Shown one piece after another: positions 17,491 through 26,984 of a stretch of DNA of 64,000 nt. The translations under genes were made by a program, and so were the position numbers. Origin of the DNA: Erwinia sp. S63 (GTDB lineage Bacteria; Pseudomonadota; Gammaproteobacteria; Enterobacterales; Enterobacteriaceae); contig NZ_JACVUP010000020.1 of the NCBI RefSeq assembly GCF_016625195.1, positions 1-64,000 of the forward strand, in the 5' to 3' direction. Below the pieces are notes generated by a model. That model did not search any database and had not been told where the DNA came from. It saw only the letters and a program-made list of their open reading frames with translations. Every line of letters begins with the position of its first letter. Within the stretch, counting starts at the first letter, position 1.

Positions 17491-18503
17491 CCGCGCCCCG
17501 CTGCCAGTAATTTATCCAGCTCACCGCCGCTGGCAAAATGGGTTTTCATCACGTTGTCCCAACCGCCAAATGCATCCTGCACGTTAAACAGCGCGGTCTG
17601 CGGGAAGCGATCTTTCTGCTCGGACATCAACTGCGGGTTGTTCACGCGGTAGTAGAATCCGGTAATAATTTTCTGCGCCTCAGGGGAGTAGAGAAAATTC
17701 AGATAGGCTTTGGCCGCATCGGCGGTGCCATTGTGCTCGACGTTTTTATCCACCCACGCCACCGGGAACTCCGCCAGAATATTGGTTTTTGGCACAATCA
17801 CTTCGTAGTCATCTTTACCGTATTGATTGCGGATGTTGTTCACTTCCGACTCAAAACTGATCAGCACATCGCCCAAGCCGCGCTCTGCAAACGTGGTGGT
17901 GGCACCACGACCGCCGGTATCAAACACTTCGACGTTCTTGAGAAACTTCGCCATAAAGGCTTCGGTTTTGGCTTTATCTTTGCCGTCAGCCTGGTCGGCT
18001 GCGCCCCAGGCGGCCAGATAGGTATAACGGCCATTGCCAGAGGTTTTTGGATTCGGGAATACCAGCTTCACGTTGTCTCGTGCCAGATCCGACCAATCAT
18101 GTATCTGCTTAGGGTTACCTTTGCGCACCAGAAACGCCATGGTGGAGTAGAACGGTGAGCTGTTGTTCGGCAGACGAGTTTGCCAGTCGGCTGGAATCAG
18201 GTTGCCTTTATCATGCAGCACCTGCACATCCGTCACCTGGTTGTAAGTCACCACGTCCGCGCGCAGGCCCTGCAAGATAGCCAGCGCTTGTTTTGATGAC
18301 CCGGCATGCGATTGTTTAATCGTCAGCTTGTCAGTGGGGTGCGCAGCATTCCACTGCTGCTCAAATGGCGCATTCAGGGCAACAAACAGCTCGCGCGAGA
18401 CATCATAAGAGCTGTTCAGCAGCTCTGTTGCCTGCGCTGCACCGGCTAACGCCAGCGACAAGGCGATTCCGCTCATCCATTTTTTCGCAATCGGAAGTGT
18501 CAT
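17487..18503 (-). CDS. cysP: Periplasmic thiosulfate/sulfate-binding protein CysP
   Basis: This 338-residue protein delivers thiosulfate and sulfate to CysTWA. A Sec signal peptide covers about residues 1-25 (cleavage after GAAQA). The mature part begins TELLNSSYDVSRELFVALN and contains the anion-binding segments QSHAGSSKQALAILQG and DTGGRGATTTFAERG. It is the first gene of the operon; the 194-bp upstream region is where the CysB-activated promoter is expected, although I did not identify a site. No Sbp paralogue is present in the window. Confidence 0.97.
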   Translation of the reverse strand: MTLPIAKKWMSGIALSLALAGAAQATELLNSSYDVSRELFVALNAPFEQQWNAAHPTDKLTIKQSHAGSSKQALAILQGLRADVVTYNQVTDVQVLHDKGNLIPADWQTRLPNNSSPFYSTMAFLVRKGNPKQIHDWSDLARDNVKLVFPNPKTSGNGRYTYLAAWGAADQADGKDKAKTEAFMAKFLKNVEVFDTGGRGATTTFAERGLGDVLISFESEVNNIRNQYGKDDYEVIVPKTNILAEFPVAWVDKNVEHNGTADAAKAYLNFLYSPEAQKIITGFYYRVNNPQLMSEQKDRFPQTALFNVQDAFGGWDNVMKTHFASGGELDKLLAAGRG

Positions 18504-18697
18504 GCTGCACCCTGCTAGTCGGCGAAATCGCCAATGCCATTAGATGCTGTCAGTGTATTTATAACTCAGGGCAAACCAGTAACGGTTTTATATATCGTTT
18601 GGGGATTTCAAAGTCTAAAAAGGCATAAGACAGCGGGAGAGATTATGCGACAGACGGGATTAGTGGTGAGCGGCGTACAAGGCCGCTCACTGACGTA

Positions 18698-19594
18698 TTA
18701 CAGCGCTTGCAGGGCATCCAGCGAAGGCGCAAAGAAGTAGCTGCCCGTCACCGGCTTAGTGAAGCGCAGCATCGCATCCATTTTGCCGTCACGCTCGCCG
18801 AACATGCTCAGCAGTTGCTGCTCGATGTTATACAAGCGGTTGCAATAAGAGATGAAATACAGACCATGAGTGCCGCTGGCCGAACCATACGGCAGGCTCT
18901 GGCGCAGAATCTTGAGCCCTTTGCCCTCTTCTTTTAAATCAACGCGGCTGAGATGCGAGGTGGCGGGACGTTGATCGCCCGGCAACTCTTCATTATCCAC
19001 TTTAGTGCGGCCAATAATCGCTTCCTGCTTTTCCACTGCCATACGATTCCACAGTTTGAGATTGTGCTCCCAGCGCTGAGTGAAAACATAGCTGCCACCG
19101 GCATCCGGGCCTTCAGCAATAATTGCTACCTGCTGACGCGCCTCGCCTTGCGGGTTTTCCGTGCCATCAACAAAGCCGGAAAGATCGCGCTCTTCCACCC
19201 AGCGGAAGCCGTGGGTCTCTTCTTCAATATTCACGGCGTCAGCAAAGGCCGCTAATGCCGCCTGTGCCAGCGAGAAATTCACGTCATGACGCAGAGATTG
19301 GATGTGGATAAGCAGGTCGCGTTGCGTGGCGGGTGCAATGCCTTTGCCCAATGGCGAAAAGGCTTTCAATTCTGGCGCTGAATCCGCGCCTTGCAGATCG
19401 CGCCACAGCGCATCGCCAAAGGCGATCACCGCGCCCAATCCGGCATCGGCAAATTTCTGTTGCAGCGCATCGAGTTGTTGCAGGAAGGTTTTGCTCCCCT
19501 GGCGGACAGCATTGAGATCGCCCGTAATACGAGCTTCTAGCCAAATGGCGAAACGGCGGTGTTCCAACAGGATCCCGCTCTGGAATTGAGACAT
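18698..19594 (-). CDS. yfeX: Dye-decolourising-type haem peroxidase YfeX
   Basis: This 298-residue cytosolic DyP-type peroxidase has the catalytic aspartate motif GFVDGTENP (Asp143) and the proximal haem ligand His214 in TSHLSRVDL. RHDVNFSLAQ and WEHNLKLWNRM are other conserved family blocks. In E. coli YfeX is a porphyrinogen peroxidase whose proposed role in releasing iron from haem is disputed. The start at 19592-19594 gives MSQFQSGIL, matching the family; a frame extension of six codons is ignored. A 9-bp hairpin without T tract lies after the stop (18666-18690). Confidence 0.95.
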   Translation of the reverse strand: MSQFQSGILLEHRRFAIWLEARITGDLNAVRQGSKTFLQQLDALQQKFADAGLGAVIAFGDALWRDLQGADSAPELKAFSPLGKGIAPATQRDLLIHIQSLRHDVNFSLAQAALAAFADAVNIEEETHGFRWVEERDLSGFVDGTENPQGEARQQVAIIAEGPDAGGSYVFTQRWEHNLKLWNRMAVEKQEAIIGRTKVDNEELPGDQRPATSHLSRVDLKEEGKGLKILRQSLPYGSASGTHGLYFISYCNRLYNIEQQLLSMFGERDGKMDAMLRFTKPVTGSYFFAPSLDALQAL

Positions 19595-19690
19595 TGCACT
19601 GCTCTCCGGCATGAAAGTTAGGACGATTTTTCGCCCATATCATACCGGAAAGCCACACAGTGATTGTGCGTTAACGCAATTATTTTTTGC

Positions 19691-20311
19691 TTAGCGCTGC
19701 CAGACGATTTTGCTGATTTTCCAGCTTTTTAAGGTGTCGTCAGCCGGCATCAATCCTTCTGGTCCATGCCCTTCGCCGCTGTAGACATAAGAGATGTGCT
19801 GACTGCCCGGAGCACGGCACTCAACATCGCGCGCATCCAATCCGGTAGTGAGTTTGCAGTTGTCGAAGGCTTTGCTGAATTTTGCACTGAACAGATCGCC
19901 AATCTTGCTGCCGTCTGCACTCTTTGCATCGGCATCCATCACTTCAACGCGTTCAACGCTGCTCTGACCGTTGATCACCAGCTTCACTTTGCCATCTTCC
20001 AGCGCCTGCCAGAAATCAACCACCTGACCATTCTGCGTGCGCATGCCCTGACGCAGCTGATAATCATTGTTCAGCGCTTTACCGATCGCCGCTTCTGACA
20101 TCGAGGTAGTGCTGCTTAAGCCTGCCACGCCTTGTTCGGTCACGGTTAGCGAGCCGCCAAACCAGTTCATTGGGTTTAATGCCGACCAGTGATAGCTGAG
20201 CGGGTTATACCAATGACTTTCGCTCGCGCTGGAGGCAGTAGAGGAACCTGAACTGGCGCAACCTGCCAGTATCATGGCGCTAACCAGCAGTGCGGGACGA
20301 ACAACTTTCAT
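19691..20311 (-). CDS. yfeY: RpoE-regulated lipoprotein YfeY
   Basis: This 206-residue lipoprotein has a signal peptide ending in the lipobox MILAGCAS (Cys18). After a Ser-rich spacer the conserved part NPMNWFGGSLTVTEQGVAGL (about 46-65) and the C-terminus GPEGLMPADDTLKSWKISKI match E. coli YfeY. In E. coli the gene belongs to the sigma-E envelope stress regulon; the function is unknown. It is about 15 residues longer than the E. coli protein because of the Ser-rich spacer. Confidence 0.9.
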   Translation of the reverse strand: MKVVRPALLVSAMILAGCASSGSSTASSASESHWYNPLSYHWSALNPMNWFGGSLTVTEQGVAGLSSTTSMSEAAIGKALNNDYQLRQGMRTQNGQVVDFWQALEDGKVKLVINGQSSVERVEVMDADAKSADGSKIGDLFSAKFSKAFDNCKLTTGLDARDVECRAPGSQHISYVYSGEGHGPEGLMPADDTLKSWKISKIVWQR

Positions 20312-20374
20312 GAATGCTCCTTGATCTCTTGTGCCGATTGGCGTGCCTGTTGGAGTCGCAAACCGGCAAAAAGT

Positions 20375-20833
20375 TTATTCGATGTGATGTTCCGGCAGAA
20401 AACAGTCGCGCAGGCGCTGATGGGTTTGCAGCCAGACCAGCGCCAGCAGGTCAAACAGGGTTAACAACAGCGGCAGCGGAGAATCAGGGAAAGCGCCTTG
20501 CCAAAGACCGTAGCCCTGTGACAGCAGGCTGATCAACAACGACACACTCAGCACATGTCGCCAGGTCTGCCACAGGCGCGGCCAGCGTTGACGATAGCCG
20601 GTCAACAGTAAGCCCATCGCCGCCGGAATGCCCAGCGCCAGGCCAATCCAAAAGCTCTGACGATCGGGATAGAACAGTGCCAGCAGGTCATTGCCTTGCT
20701 GACGAGATGCACCCGCCATCACCAGCAACAGCCAGGTGCGCGCCTGCAATAACAGAATCAGCCAGAAAAGAAACGGCAGCCGTAGCTGCCCTTTTGCATC
20801 GTATTCATCTGGCAAATATTTCAGCCCCATCAT
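20375..20833 (-). CDS. yfeZ: Inner membrane protein YfeZ (DUF2919)
   Basis: This is a 152-residue protein with four predicted membrane helices (about 20-40, 58-78, 92-112 and 118-138) after the family opening YLPDEYDAKGQLRLP. The function is unknown. It is 7 bp downstream of ypeA and upstream of yfeY on the same strand, as in E. coli. Confidence 0.88.
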   Translation of the reverse strand: MMGLKYLPDEYDAKGQLRLPFLFWLILLLQARTWLLLVMAGASRQQGNDLLALFYPDRQSFWIGLALGIPAAMGLLLTGYRQRWPRLWQTWRHVLSVSLLISLLSQGYGLWQGAFPDSPLPLLLTLFDLLALVWLQTHQRLRDCFLPEHHIE

Positions 20834-20840
20834 CGGCGGC

Positions 20841-21266
20841 TTAATATTCGCGGTCTTCGATTAAACGTTTACCCAGCAACACCGAATCCACCGGCTCGTA
20901 ATCGAGTTTCTCGTAGAAGGCGAGAACCTGATCGTTCTCTTCACGCACCATCAGATTGATCTTCGGACAGCCACGCGCAATTAACTTTTTCTCCAGGCGA
21001 TTCATCAGCGCATTAGCAAATCCGCGCCCCTGGTAATCGGGATGCACCGCCAGATAATAGACTGACCCGCGATGGCCATCGTAGCCGCCCATTACCGTGC
21101 CGACTACTTCGCCGCCGACTTCCGCCACCAGAAAAAGCTCCGGATCGTGGTTCATTTTACGTTCGATATCCAGTTCTGGATCGTTCCACGGACGTAACAG
21201 ATCGCAACGCTCCCAGAGCGTGATCACTTCTTCAAAATCTTCCTGGCGGAATGAGCGGATTTCCAT
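20841..21266 (-). CDS. ypeA: GNAT-family acetyltransferase YpeA
   Basis: This is a 141-residue GNAT enzyme with the acetyl-CoA-binding loop YQGRGFANALMNRLE (about 76-90) after the beta strand SVYYLAVHPD. The N-terminus MEIRSFRQEDFEEVITLWERC is nearly identical to E. coli YpeA, which fixes the start at 21264-21266; an upstream ATG 15 codons earlier is rejected. The physiological acceptor is not established. Confidence 0.93.
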   Translation of the reverse strand: MEIRSFRQEDFEEVITLWERCDLLRPWNDPELDIERKMNHDPELFLVAEVGGEVVGTVMGGYDGHRGSVYYLAVHPDYQGRGFANALMNRLEKKLIARGCPKINLMVREENDQVLAFYEKLDYEPVDSVLLGKRLIEDREY

Positions 21267-21476
21267 CGGCGTTACCCTGCTATTAAGCACAATTCGCTGA
21301 TTATCACGCATTCTTTGCCAGGCGCAACCCTCCCGCCGCGCAACGGTGGAAAAAAACGGCTAAATTGCTGTTAGTAACGTGTAATACAAAGTAATGCGCT
21401 GAAATGGTTGTGAAGTCGCCGCAAGGCAGTTGTTACGATATAACACTGGGCAGGATTTTCTGTCAGGGACCCCATT

Positions 21477-22334
21477 ATGAGTAAAATTTCACTGCTGAAG
21501 CGGCTGACCAATCGCCGCCAGTTGATTCTCTCTGGCCTGGCGCTGGCGGTGTTGTCACCGCGCGCGGTGATGGCGAAAGAAGAGAGCGCCGATTTGCGTG
21601 TTAGCAAAGGTCACACGCCGCCGAAACCGGCCACTAACGGCAAACGCATCGTGATGATCGATCCGGGCCACGGCGGCATTGATTCCGGCGCGGTGGGCGA
21701 AGAAGGATCAGAAGAGAAGCACATCGTACTGGCAATCGCCAACACCGTGCGTACGCTGCTGCAAAATCACCCTAAAGTGGAAGTGCGACTGACGCGAGAA
21801 AGCGATCACTTTATCCCGCTGTATCAACGCGTGGAGATCGCGCATCAGCACGGCGCTAACCTGTTTATGTCGATCCATGCTGATGGCTATACCAGCCCGG
21901 ATGCCAACGGCGCGTCGGTATTCGCCCTGTCGAATCGCGGTGCCAGTAGCGCCATGGCGCGCTATATGTCACAGCGTGAAAACGATGCCGATAAGGTCGG
22001 CGGCGCGGAAGTGCAGGAAAAAGATAACTACCTGAACCAGATTCTGTTCGATCTGGTGCAAACGGACACTATTCGCAATAGTCTGACGCTGGGCAAACAC
22101 GTCCTGGATCAGATTCGACCGGTGCATCATCTGCACAGCCAGCACACCGAGCAGGCGGCGTTTGCGGTGTTGAAGTCCCCTTCAATCCCGTCGGTGCTGG
22201 TCGAAACCTCGTTTATTACCAACCCGCGTGAAGAGCAGTTGCTGGGCACCACCGCCTTCCGCCAGAAGATCGCCAGCGCGATTGCCGATGGCATCGTCAA
22301 TTACTTCAACGAGTACGATCGTCGCCAGGCGTAG
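21477..22334 (+). CDS. amiA: N-acetylmuramoyl-L-alanine amidase AmiA
   Basis: This 285-residue periplasmic amidase cleaves septal peptidoglycan during daughter-cell separation. The signal peptide (about 1-33) carries an arginine pair in TNRRQLILSG, typical of Tat export as known for AmiA. The amidase_3 domain shows the zinc-site motifs IDPGHGGIDSGA (first His), the Glu in EEGSEEKHIV, MSIHADGY (second His), and the catalytic Glu in LVETSFITNP near the C-terminus. In the family EnvC-type activators relieve autoinhibition. It is followed after 47 bp by hemF in the same direction, as in E. coli. Confidence 0.95.
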   Translation: MSKISLLKRLTNRRQLILSGLALAVLSPRAVMAKEESADLRVSKGHTPPKPATNGKRIVMIDPGHGGIDSGAVGEEGSEEKHIVLAIANTVRTLLQNHPKVEVRLTRESDHFIPLYQRVEIAHQHGANLFMSIHADGYTSPDANGASVFALSNRGASSAMARYMSQRENDADKVGGAEVQEKDNYLNQILFDLVQTDTIRNSLTLGKHVLDQIRPVHHLHSQHTEQAAFAVLKSPSIPSVLVETSFITNPREEQLLGTTAFRQKIASAIADGIVNYFNEYDRRQA

Positions 22335-22381
22335 CTTTTTCCTGTGGTAGAATCGCGGCAAATTTCCGGAACGAGTGACTC

Positions 22382-23302
22382 ATGAGCAATCCCGATATTT
22401 CCCGCGTCAAAGCGTTTTTATTGACGCTACAGGATGAAATTTGCGCCCAGCTGGCCGCTGCCGATGGTACAGCGACCTTCGCCGAAGATGACTGGCAGCG
22501 CCCAGGCGGCGGCGGCGGGCGCAGCCGCGTTCTGCGCAACGGCGCGGTGTTTGAGCAGGCAGGCGTGAATTTTTCGCACGTGCACGGCGATCAGATGCCC
22601 GCCTCTGCTACCGCACATCGTCCTGAACTGGCCGGCCGCAGTTTTGAAGCGATGGGCGTGTCACTCGTTGTCCACCCGGAAAATCCGTACATCCCCACCA
22701 GTCATGCCAACGTGCGTTTCTTTATCGCTGAGAAGCCGGGTGCCGATCCAGTGTGGTGGTTCGGCGGCGGTTTCGATCTCACGCCGTATTACGGTTTCGA
22801 AGAGGATGCGCTGCACTGGCATCAAACCGCGTTTGACCTGTGTCAGCCCTTCGGTGAAGACGTCTACTCTCGCTACAAGAAGTGGTGTGACGACTATTTC
22901 CACCTCAAGCATCGTAATGAACAGCGCGGCATCGGCGGGCTGTTTTACGATGACCTGAACACGCCGGACTTTGATCACTGCTTCGATTTTATGCAGGCAG
23001 TGGGCAAAGGTTATCTGGACGCGTATCTGCCGATCGTCGCCAAACGCAAAGCACTGCCGTGGGGCGATCGCGAGCGTCAGTTCCAGCTCTATCGCCGCGG
23101 GCGCTACGTCGAGTTCAATCTGGTGTGGGATCGCGGCACGCTGTTCGGCCTGCAAACCGGTGGCCGTACCGAATCGATTTTGATGTCGATGCCGCCATTA
23201 GTGCGCTGGGAATATGATTACCAAACCGAAGCCGGCACGCCAGAAGCGGCACTCTACAGCGATTTCTTGCCGGTGAAGGATTGGCTGGGATTGGGTGAGT
23301 AA
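22382..23302 (+). CDS. hemF: Oxygen-dependent coproporphyrinogen III oxidase
   Basis: This 306-residue cytosolic haem-synthesis enzyme decarboxylates two propionates of coproporphyrinogen III using O2. Visible motifs are WQRPGGGGGRSRVL (about 39-52), NPYIPTSHANVRFF (about 101-114), WFGGGFDLTPYYGFEEDALHWHQ, and the C-terminal GRYVEFNLVWDRGTLFGLQTGGR. The length is close to E. coli (299 aa). It is probably cotranscribed with amiA. Confidence 0.97.
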   Translation: MSNPDISRVKAFLLTLQDEICAQLAAADGTATFAEDDWQRPGGGGGRSRVLRNGAVFEQAGVNFSHVHGDQMPASATAHRPELAGRSFEAMGVSLVVHPENPYIPTSHANVRFFIAEKPGADPVWWFGGGFDLTPYYGFEEDALHWHQTAFDLCQPFGEDVYSRYKKWCDDYFHLKHRNEQRGIGGLFYDDLNTPDFDHCFDFMQAVGKGYLDAYLPIVAKRKALPWGDRERQFQLYRRGRYVEFNLVWDRGTLFGLQTGGRTESILMSMPPLVRWEYDYQTEAGTPEAALYSDFLPVKDWLGLGE

Positions 23303-23305
23303 ATC

Positions 23306-23360
23306 AGTGCGCAAAAATGCGCACTCTACGGGCCTGTAGGGGCGCTATTTATGGCGCCCG
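23306..23360. repeat. Hairpin plus REP-like palindrome between hemF and maeB
   Basis: An 8-bp hairpin (23306-23313 with 23318-23325) directly follows the hemF stop and is followed by a G+C-rich palindrome GGGCGC/GCGCCC (23340-23345 with 23354-23359) with ATTTAT in the loop, preceded by CTGTAGG. The second unit resembles the palindromes at 40710-40770 and 55717-55787 and lies between convergent genes, as REP elements do. Confidence 0.6.
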
Positions 23361-23365
23361 ACCCT

Positions 23366-25645
23366 TCACAACGGCTCGGTCTGCGCCTCCACCACCGCTA
23401 ATGCCACCATATTCACAATGCGCCGAACCGATGCAATCCGCGTCAATACATGCACCGGTTTGCTAATTCCCATCAACACCGGCCCCACTGTCACCCCTTC
23501 CGAGCACGACACGCGCAACAGGTTATAACTGATGCGCGCGGCTTCCACGTTCGGCATGATTAGCAGATTAGCGGTGCCTTTCAGCGGGCTGTCGGGCATC
23601 AATTCACGCCGGATACTCTCCACCAACGCCGCATCGCCGTGCATCTCACCGTCGATCTCCAGTTCTGGCGCACGGCTCTGAATCAGCGCTAACGCATCGC
23701 GCATCTTGCGTGCGCCCGGCGCATTGGACGTGCCAAAGCTGGAGTGAGACAGCAACGCCACGCGTGGTTCGATGCCAAAGCGACGCACCGTTTCGGCCGC
23801 CAGCAGCGTGATATCCGCCAGCTGTTCCGCGCTGGGATCTTCATTCACATAGGTATCTGCAATAAAAGTGTTACCGCTCGGCAGCAGCAGCGCGTTCATT
23901 GCCCCGGCGACCTTCACGTCATCGCGGAAACCAAATACCTTCTCCACCACATCGTAATGCTCGCGGTAATCGCCGATGGTGCCGCAAATCAACGCTTCAG
24001 CCTCGCCACGATGCACCATGATCGCGCCGATCAAGGTTGGATTACCGATCACCGCACGCTGGGCGGTTTCCGGCGTCACGCCACGACGCTTCATGATCTG
24101 GTAATACTCATTCCAATACTCTTTAAAGCGCGGGTCGGACTCGTTATTGACGATCTCAAAATCCTTGCCCGCTTCAATCTTCAATCCTTGCTTCTGGATA
24201 CGCATCGCAATCACATTTGGCCGACCAATCAGAATCGGCTTCGCCAGCCCCAGCGACACCAGCTCTTGCGTCGCATGCAGAACCCGCACCTCCTCTCCCT
24301 CGGCCATCACCACGCGCTTCGGATCTTTACGCGCCTGGGAGAAGATCGGCTTCATAAACAGATTGGTTTTGTACACAAACTCGGTGAGCTGCTCACGATA
24401 GGCATCGAAATCGGCGATCGGCCGCGTCGCCACGCCGGATTCCATCGCCGCTTTCGCCACAGCAGGCGCGATCTGCACAATCAAACGCGGATCGAACGGT
24501 TTCGGGATCAGATACTCCGGCCCGAAACTCAGATCCTGATCGTCGTAAGCTGATGCCACCACATCGCTCTGCTCAGCCTGTGCCAGCGCCGCTATTGCAT
24601 GCACTGCCGCCAGTTTCATCTCTTCGTTAATTGCCGTGGCACCCACATCCAGCGCCCCGCGGAAAATAAACGGGAAACACAGCACGTTGTTCACCTGATT
24701 AGGGAAATCCGAGCGTCCGGTGCAGATAATCGCATCCGGCCGAACCTCTTTGGCCAGCGGCGGCATGATCTCCGGTTCGGGATTGGCGAGTGCCAGAATG
24801 AGTGGATTGGGTGCCATTTTCTTCACCATCTCTGGCGTCATCGCTTTCGGACCCGAGCAGCCGAGGAAGATGTCCGCACCGGCAATCACCTCATCCAGCG
24901 TACGCGCGCCTTTATCTTCTATGGCGTACTCGGCTTTGGTCGGCGTCATATTGGGTTCACGATCGCGGTAAATCACCCCTTTGGAATCACACACCACAAT
25001 GTTGTGCTTCTGCATGCCGAGCGCCACCAGCAAATTCAGGCAGGCAATCGCCGACGCGCCTGCGCCAGACACCACCAGCCGCACATCTGAGATGGCCTTT
25101 TTCACGATGGTCAAACCATTGAGCACCGCCGCAGTACAGATAATCGCGGTCCCGTGCTGATCGTCGTGGAATACCGGAATCTTCATGCGCTCACGCAGTT
25201 TCTGCTCGATGTAAAAGCACTCAGGCGCTTTGATATCTTCGAGGTTGATGCCGCCAAAGGTCGGCTCCAGCGCGGCAATCACCTCAATCAACTTATCCGG
25301 GTCCAGCTCATCCACTTCAATGTCAAATACATCAATGCCGGCGAATTTCTTGAACAGAACTCCTTTGCCTTCCATGACTGGCTTACCGGCCAGCGCGCCG
25401 ATATTACCGAGGCCGAGCACCGCCGTGCCGTTTGAAATCACCGCCACCAGATTGCCGCGTGCAGTGTACTTGTGCGCCGCCAGCGGATCGGCAGCAATCT
25501 CCAGGCAGGGTGCCGCCACGCCCGGCGAATAGGCCAGTGCTAAATCACGTTGCGTTGCCAGCGGTTTGGTGGGGGAAACCTGAATTTTTCCGGGAGTGGG
25601 ATATTGGTGGAAATCGAGCGCGCTTTGCTTGAGTTGATCGTCCAT
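23366..25645 (-). CDS. maeB: NADP-dependent malic enzyme MaeB
   Basis: This 759-residue, two-domain enzyme decarboxylates malate to pyruvate with NADPH. The N-terminal malic enzyme part (about 1-425) has YSPGVAAPCLEI, the catalytic tyrosine/lysine region, IPVFHDDQHGTAI and the nucleotide fold VVSGAGASAIA. The C-terminal part (about 430-759) is phosphotransacetylase-like, VVMAEGEEVRVLHATQE to NMVALAVVEAQTEPL; in MaeB it is regulatory rather than catalytic. The ATG at 25643-25645 gives the standard MDDQLKQSALDFH start; 29 more upstream codons are open but not conserved. It is divergent from talA. Confidence 0.96.
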   Translation of the reverse strand: MDDQLKQSALDFHQYPTPGKIQVSPTKPLATQRDLALAYSPGVAAPCLEIAADPLAAHKYTARGNLVAVISNGTAVLGLGNIGALAGKPVMEGKGVLFKKFAGIDVFDIEVDELDPDKLIEVIAALEPTFGGINLEDIKAPECFYIEQKLRERMKIPVFHDDQHGTAIICTAAVLNGLTIVKKAISDVRLVVSGAGASAIACLNLLVALGMQKHNIVVCDSKGVIYRDREPNMTPTKAEYAIEDKGARTLDEVIAGADIFLGCSGPKAMTPEMVKKMAPNPLILALANPEPEIMPPLAKEVRPDAIICTGRSDFPNQVNNVLCFPFIFRGALDVGATAINEEMKLAAVHAIAALAQAEQSDVVASAYDDQDLSFGPEYLIPKPFDPRLIVQIAPAVAKAAMESGVATRPIADFDAYREQLTEFVYKTNLFMKPIFSQARKDPKRVVMAEGEEVRVLHATQELVSLGLAKPILIGRPNVIAMRIQKQGLKIEAGKDFEIVNNESDPRFKEYWNEYYQIMKRRGVTPETAQRAVIGNPTLIGAIMVHRGEAEALICGTIGDYREHYDVVEKVFGFRDDVKVAGAMNALLLPSGNTFIADTYVNEDPSAEQLADITLLAAETVRRFGIEPRVALLSHSSFGTSNAPGARKMRDALALIQSRAPELEIDGEMHGDAALVESIRRELMPDSPLKGTANLLIMPNVEAARISYNLLRVSCSEGVTVGPVLMGISKPVHVLTRIASVRRIVNMVALAVVEAQTEPL

Positions 25646-25892
25646 TTGGCATCCTTTAGCACGGCTGAAAAAACACCAGTATAGGAATCTGCGGCACAAA
25701 AGAGGGTGAAGGCGCTCAAAGAACGAGGGCACAGATTGCCACGGCTTCGCCTGCGGCTTTGGCGCAGCCTGCTATCCTTAATGGTGGCAAAACACGTAGC
25801 TGAACCGATCAGGCACCCCCTTCCGTGACAGATGCCCTTCAGCGCCACAATCAGAGAAAACGCATTTTCTTCGTGCAACGTCTGTAGCACTG

Positions 25893-25912
25893 TGTTGAGC
25901 CACGACTCAACA
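25893..25912. promoter_or_regulatory. Inverted repeat in the maeB-talA intergenic region
   Basis: TGTTGAG (25893-25899) and CTCAACA (25906-25912) form a perfect 7-bp inverted repeat with a 6-base spacer, 53 bp before talA. It could be an operator or a leader hairpin. The rest of the 319-bp gap (25646-25964) shows no gene; it is the divergent promoter region of maeB and talA. AAGGAG stands 8 bases before the talA ATG. Confidence 0.4.
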
Positions 25913-25964
25913 GGAAAGGGCACGACCCATTTGCCCACATTATTGCTAATCAAGGAGTTAAGCG

Positions 25965-26915
25965 ATGAACCAGCTAGATGCATTGAAACAGTTCACCACC
26001 GTGGTGGCGGACAGCGGCGACATCGAATCTATTCGCCAATACCATCCGGAAGACGCCACCACCAACCCTTCTTTGATCCTGAAAGCGGCCGGTCTCGATG
26101 CTTATAAACATCTGATTGATGACGCCATCGACTATGCGAAAAAACAGGGCGGCAGCAAAGAGACGCAAATCATCAACGCCAGTGACAAAGTGGCGATTAA
26201 CCTCGGTATGGAAATTCTGAAAAGCGTACCGGGCCGTGTTTCGACCGAAGTGGATGCGCGCCTCTCCTTCGATCGTGGCATGTGTGTCACCAAAGCGGAG
26301 AAACTGGTACGGATGTATGAAGAGAACGGCATTGATCGTTCGCGCATCCTGATCAAACTGGCCTCAACCTGGGAAGGGATCAAAGCCGCTGAAGAACTAG
26401 AGAAGAACGGTATCCAGTGTAACCTGACGCTGCTGTTCTCCTTTGCGCAGGCGCGTGCCTGTGCTGAAGCAGGTGTGTTCCTGATCTCCCCGTTTGTCGG
26501 TCGTATTTATGACTGGTACAACTCACGCAAACCGCTGGACCCGTATGTGGTGGATGAAGATCCTGGCGTGAAATCTGTGCGTCGTATCTACGATTACTAC
26601 AAAAAGCATCGTTACAGCACCGTGATCATGGGTGCCAGCTTCCGTAAAGTGGAACAGATTCAGGCGCTGGCCGGTTGTGACCGCCTGACCATCTCCCCTA
26701 ACCTGCTGGAAGAGCTGGCGAACAGCGATGCACCGCTGGAACGCAAGCTGGAGCCATCAACTGAAGGCTTCCACCAGCCTGCTTCGCTCTCCGAAGCGGA
26801 GTTCCGCTGGGAACATAACCAGGATCCGATGGCCGTGGAAAAACTGTCTGACGGCATCCGTCAATTCGCCATCGACCAGCAGAAGCTGGAAGATGTGCTG
26901 GCATCACGCCTGTAA
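25965..26915 (+). CDS. talA: Transaldolase A
   Basis: This 316-residue enzyme of the non-oxidative pentose phosphate pathway transfers dihydroxyacetone units between sedoheptulose-7-phosphate and glyceraldehyde-3-phosphate. Lys131 in ILIKLASTWEG is the Schiff-base lysine; TTNPSLILKAAG (about 32-43) and GRVSTEVDARLSFD are the two transaldolase signatures. TalA is preferred over TalB because of position between maeB and tktB and the sequence MNQLDALKQFTTVVADSGDIE. It is followed by tktB after 69 bp. Confidence 0.95.
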   Translation: MNQLDALKQFTTVVADSGDIESIRQYHPEDATTNPSLILKAAGLDAYKHLIDDAIDYAKKQGGSKETQIINASDKVAINLGMEILKSVPGRVSTEVDARLSFDRGMCVTKAEKLVRMYEENGIDRSRILIKLASTWEGIKAAEELEKNGIQCNLTLLFSFAQARACAEAGVFLISPFVGRIYDWYNSRKPLDPYVVDEDPGVKSVRRIYDYYKKHRYSTVIMGASFRKVEQIQALAGCDRLTISPNLLEELANSDAPLERKLEPSTEGFHQPASLSEAEFRWEHNQDPMAVEKLSDGIRQFAIDQQKLEDVLASRL

Positions 26916-26934
26916 ATCACCACGCTTCTCACGC

Positions 26935-26956
26935 CGGACGGGTGTCTGCCCGTCCG
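26935..26956 (+). terminator. Intercistronic stem-loop between talA and tktB
   Basis: A perfect 8-bp G+C-rich stem (26935-26942 with 26949-26956) with a 6-base loop lies 19 bp after talA. No T tract follows, so it more likely protects or processes the talA-tktB mRNA than terminates it. Confidence 0.5.
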
Positions 26957-26984
26957 CTATTGCCCAATCACAAGGGAGTACCCT

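Noticed and set aside
14704..18503. Possible frameshifts in the overlapping cysPTWA genes
   Set aside because: All four proteins are full length; the overlaps are normal translational coupling.
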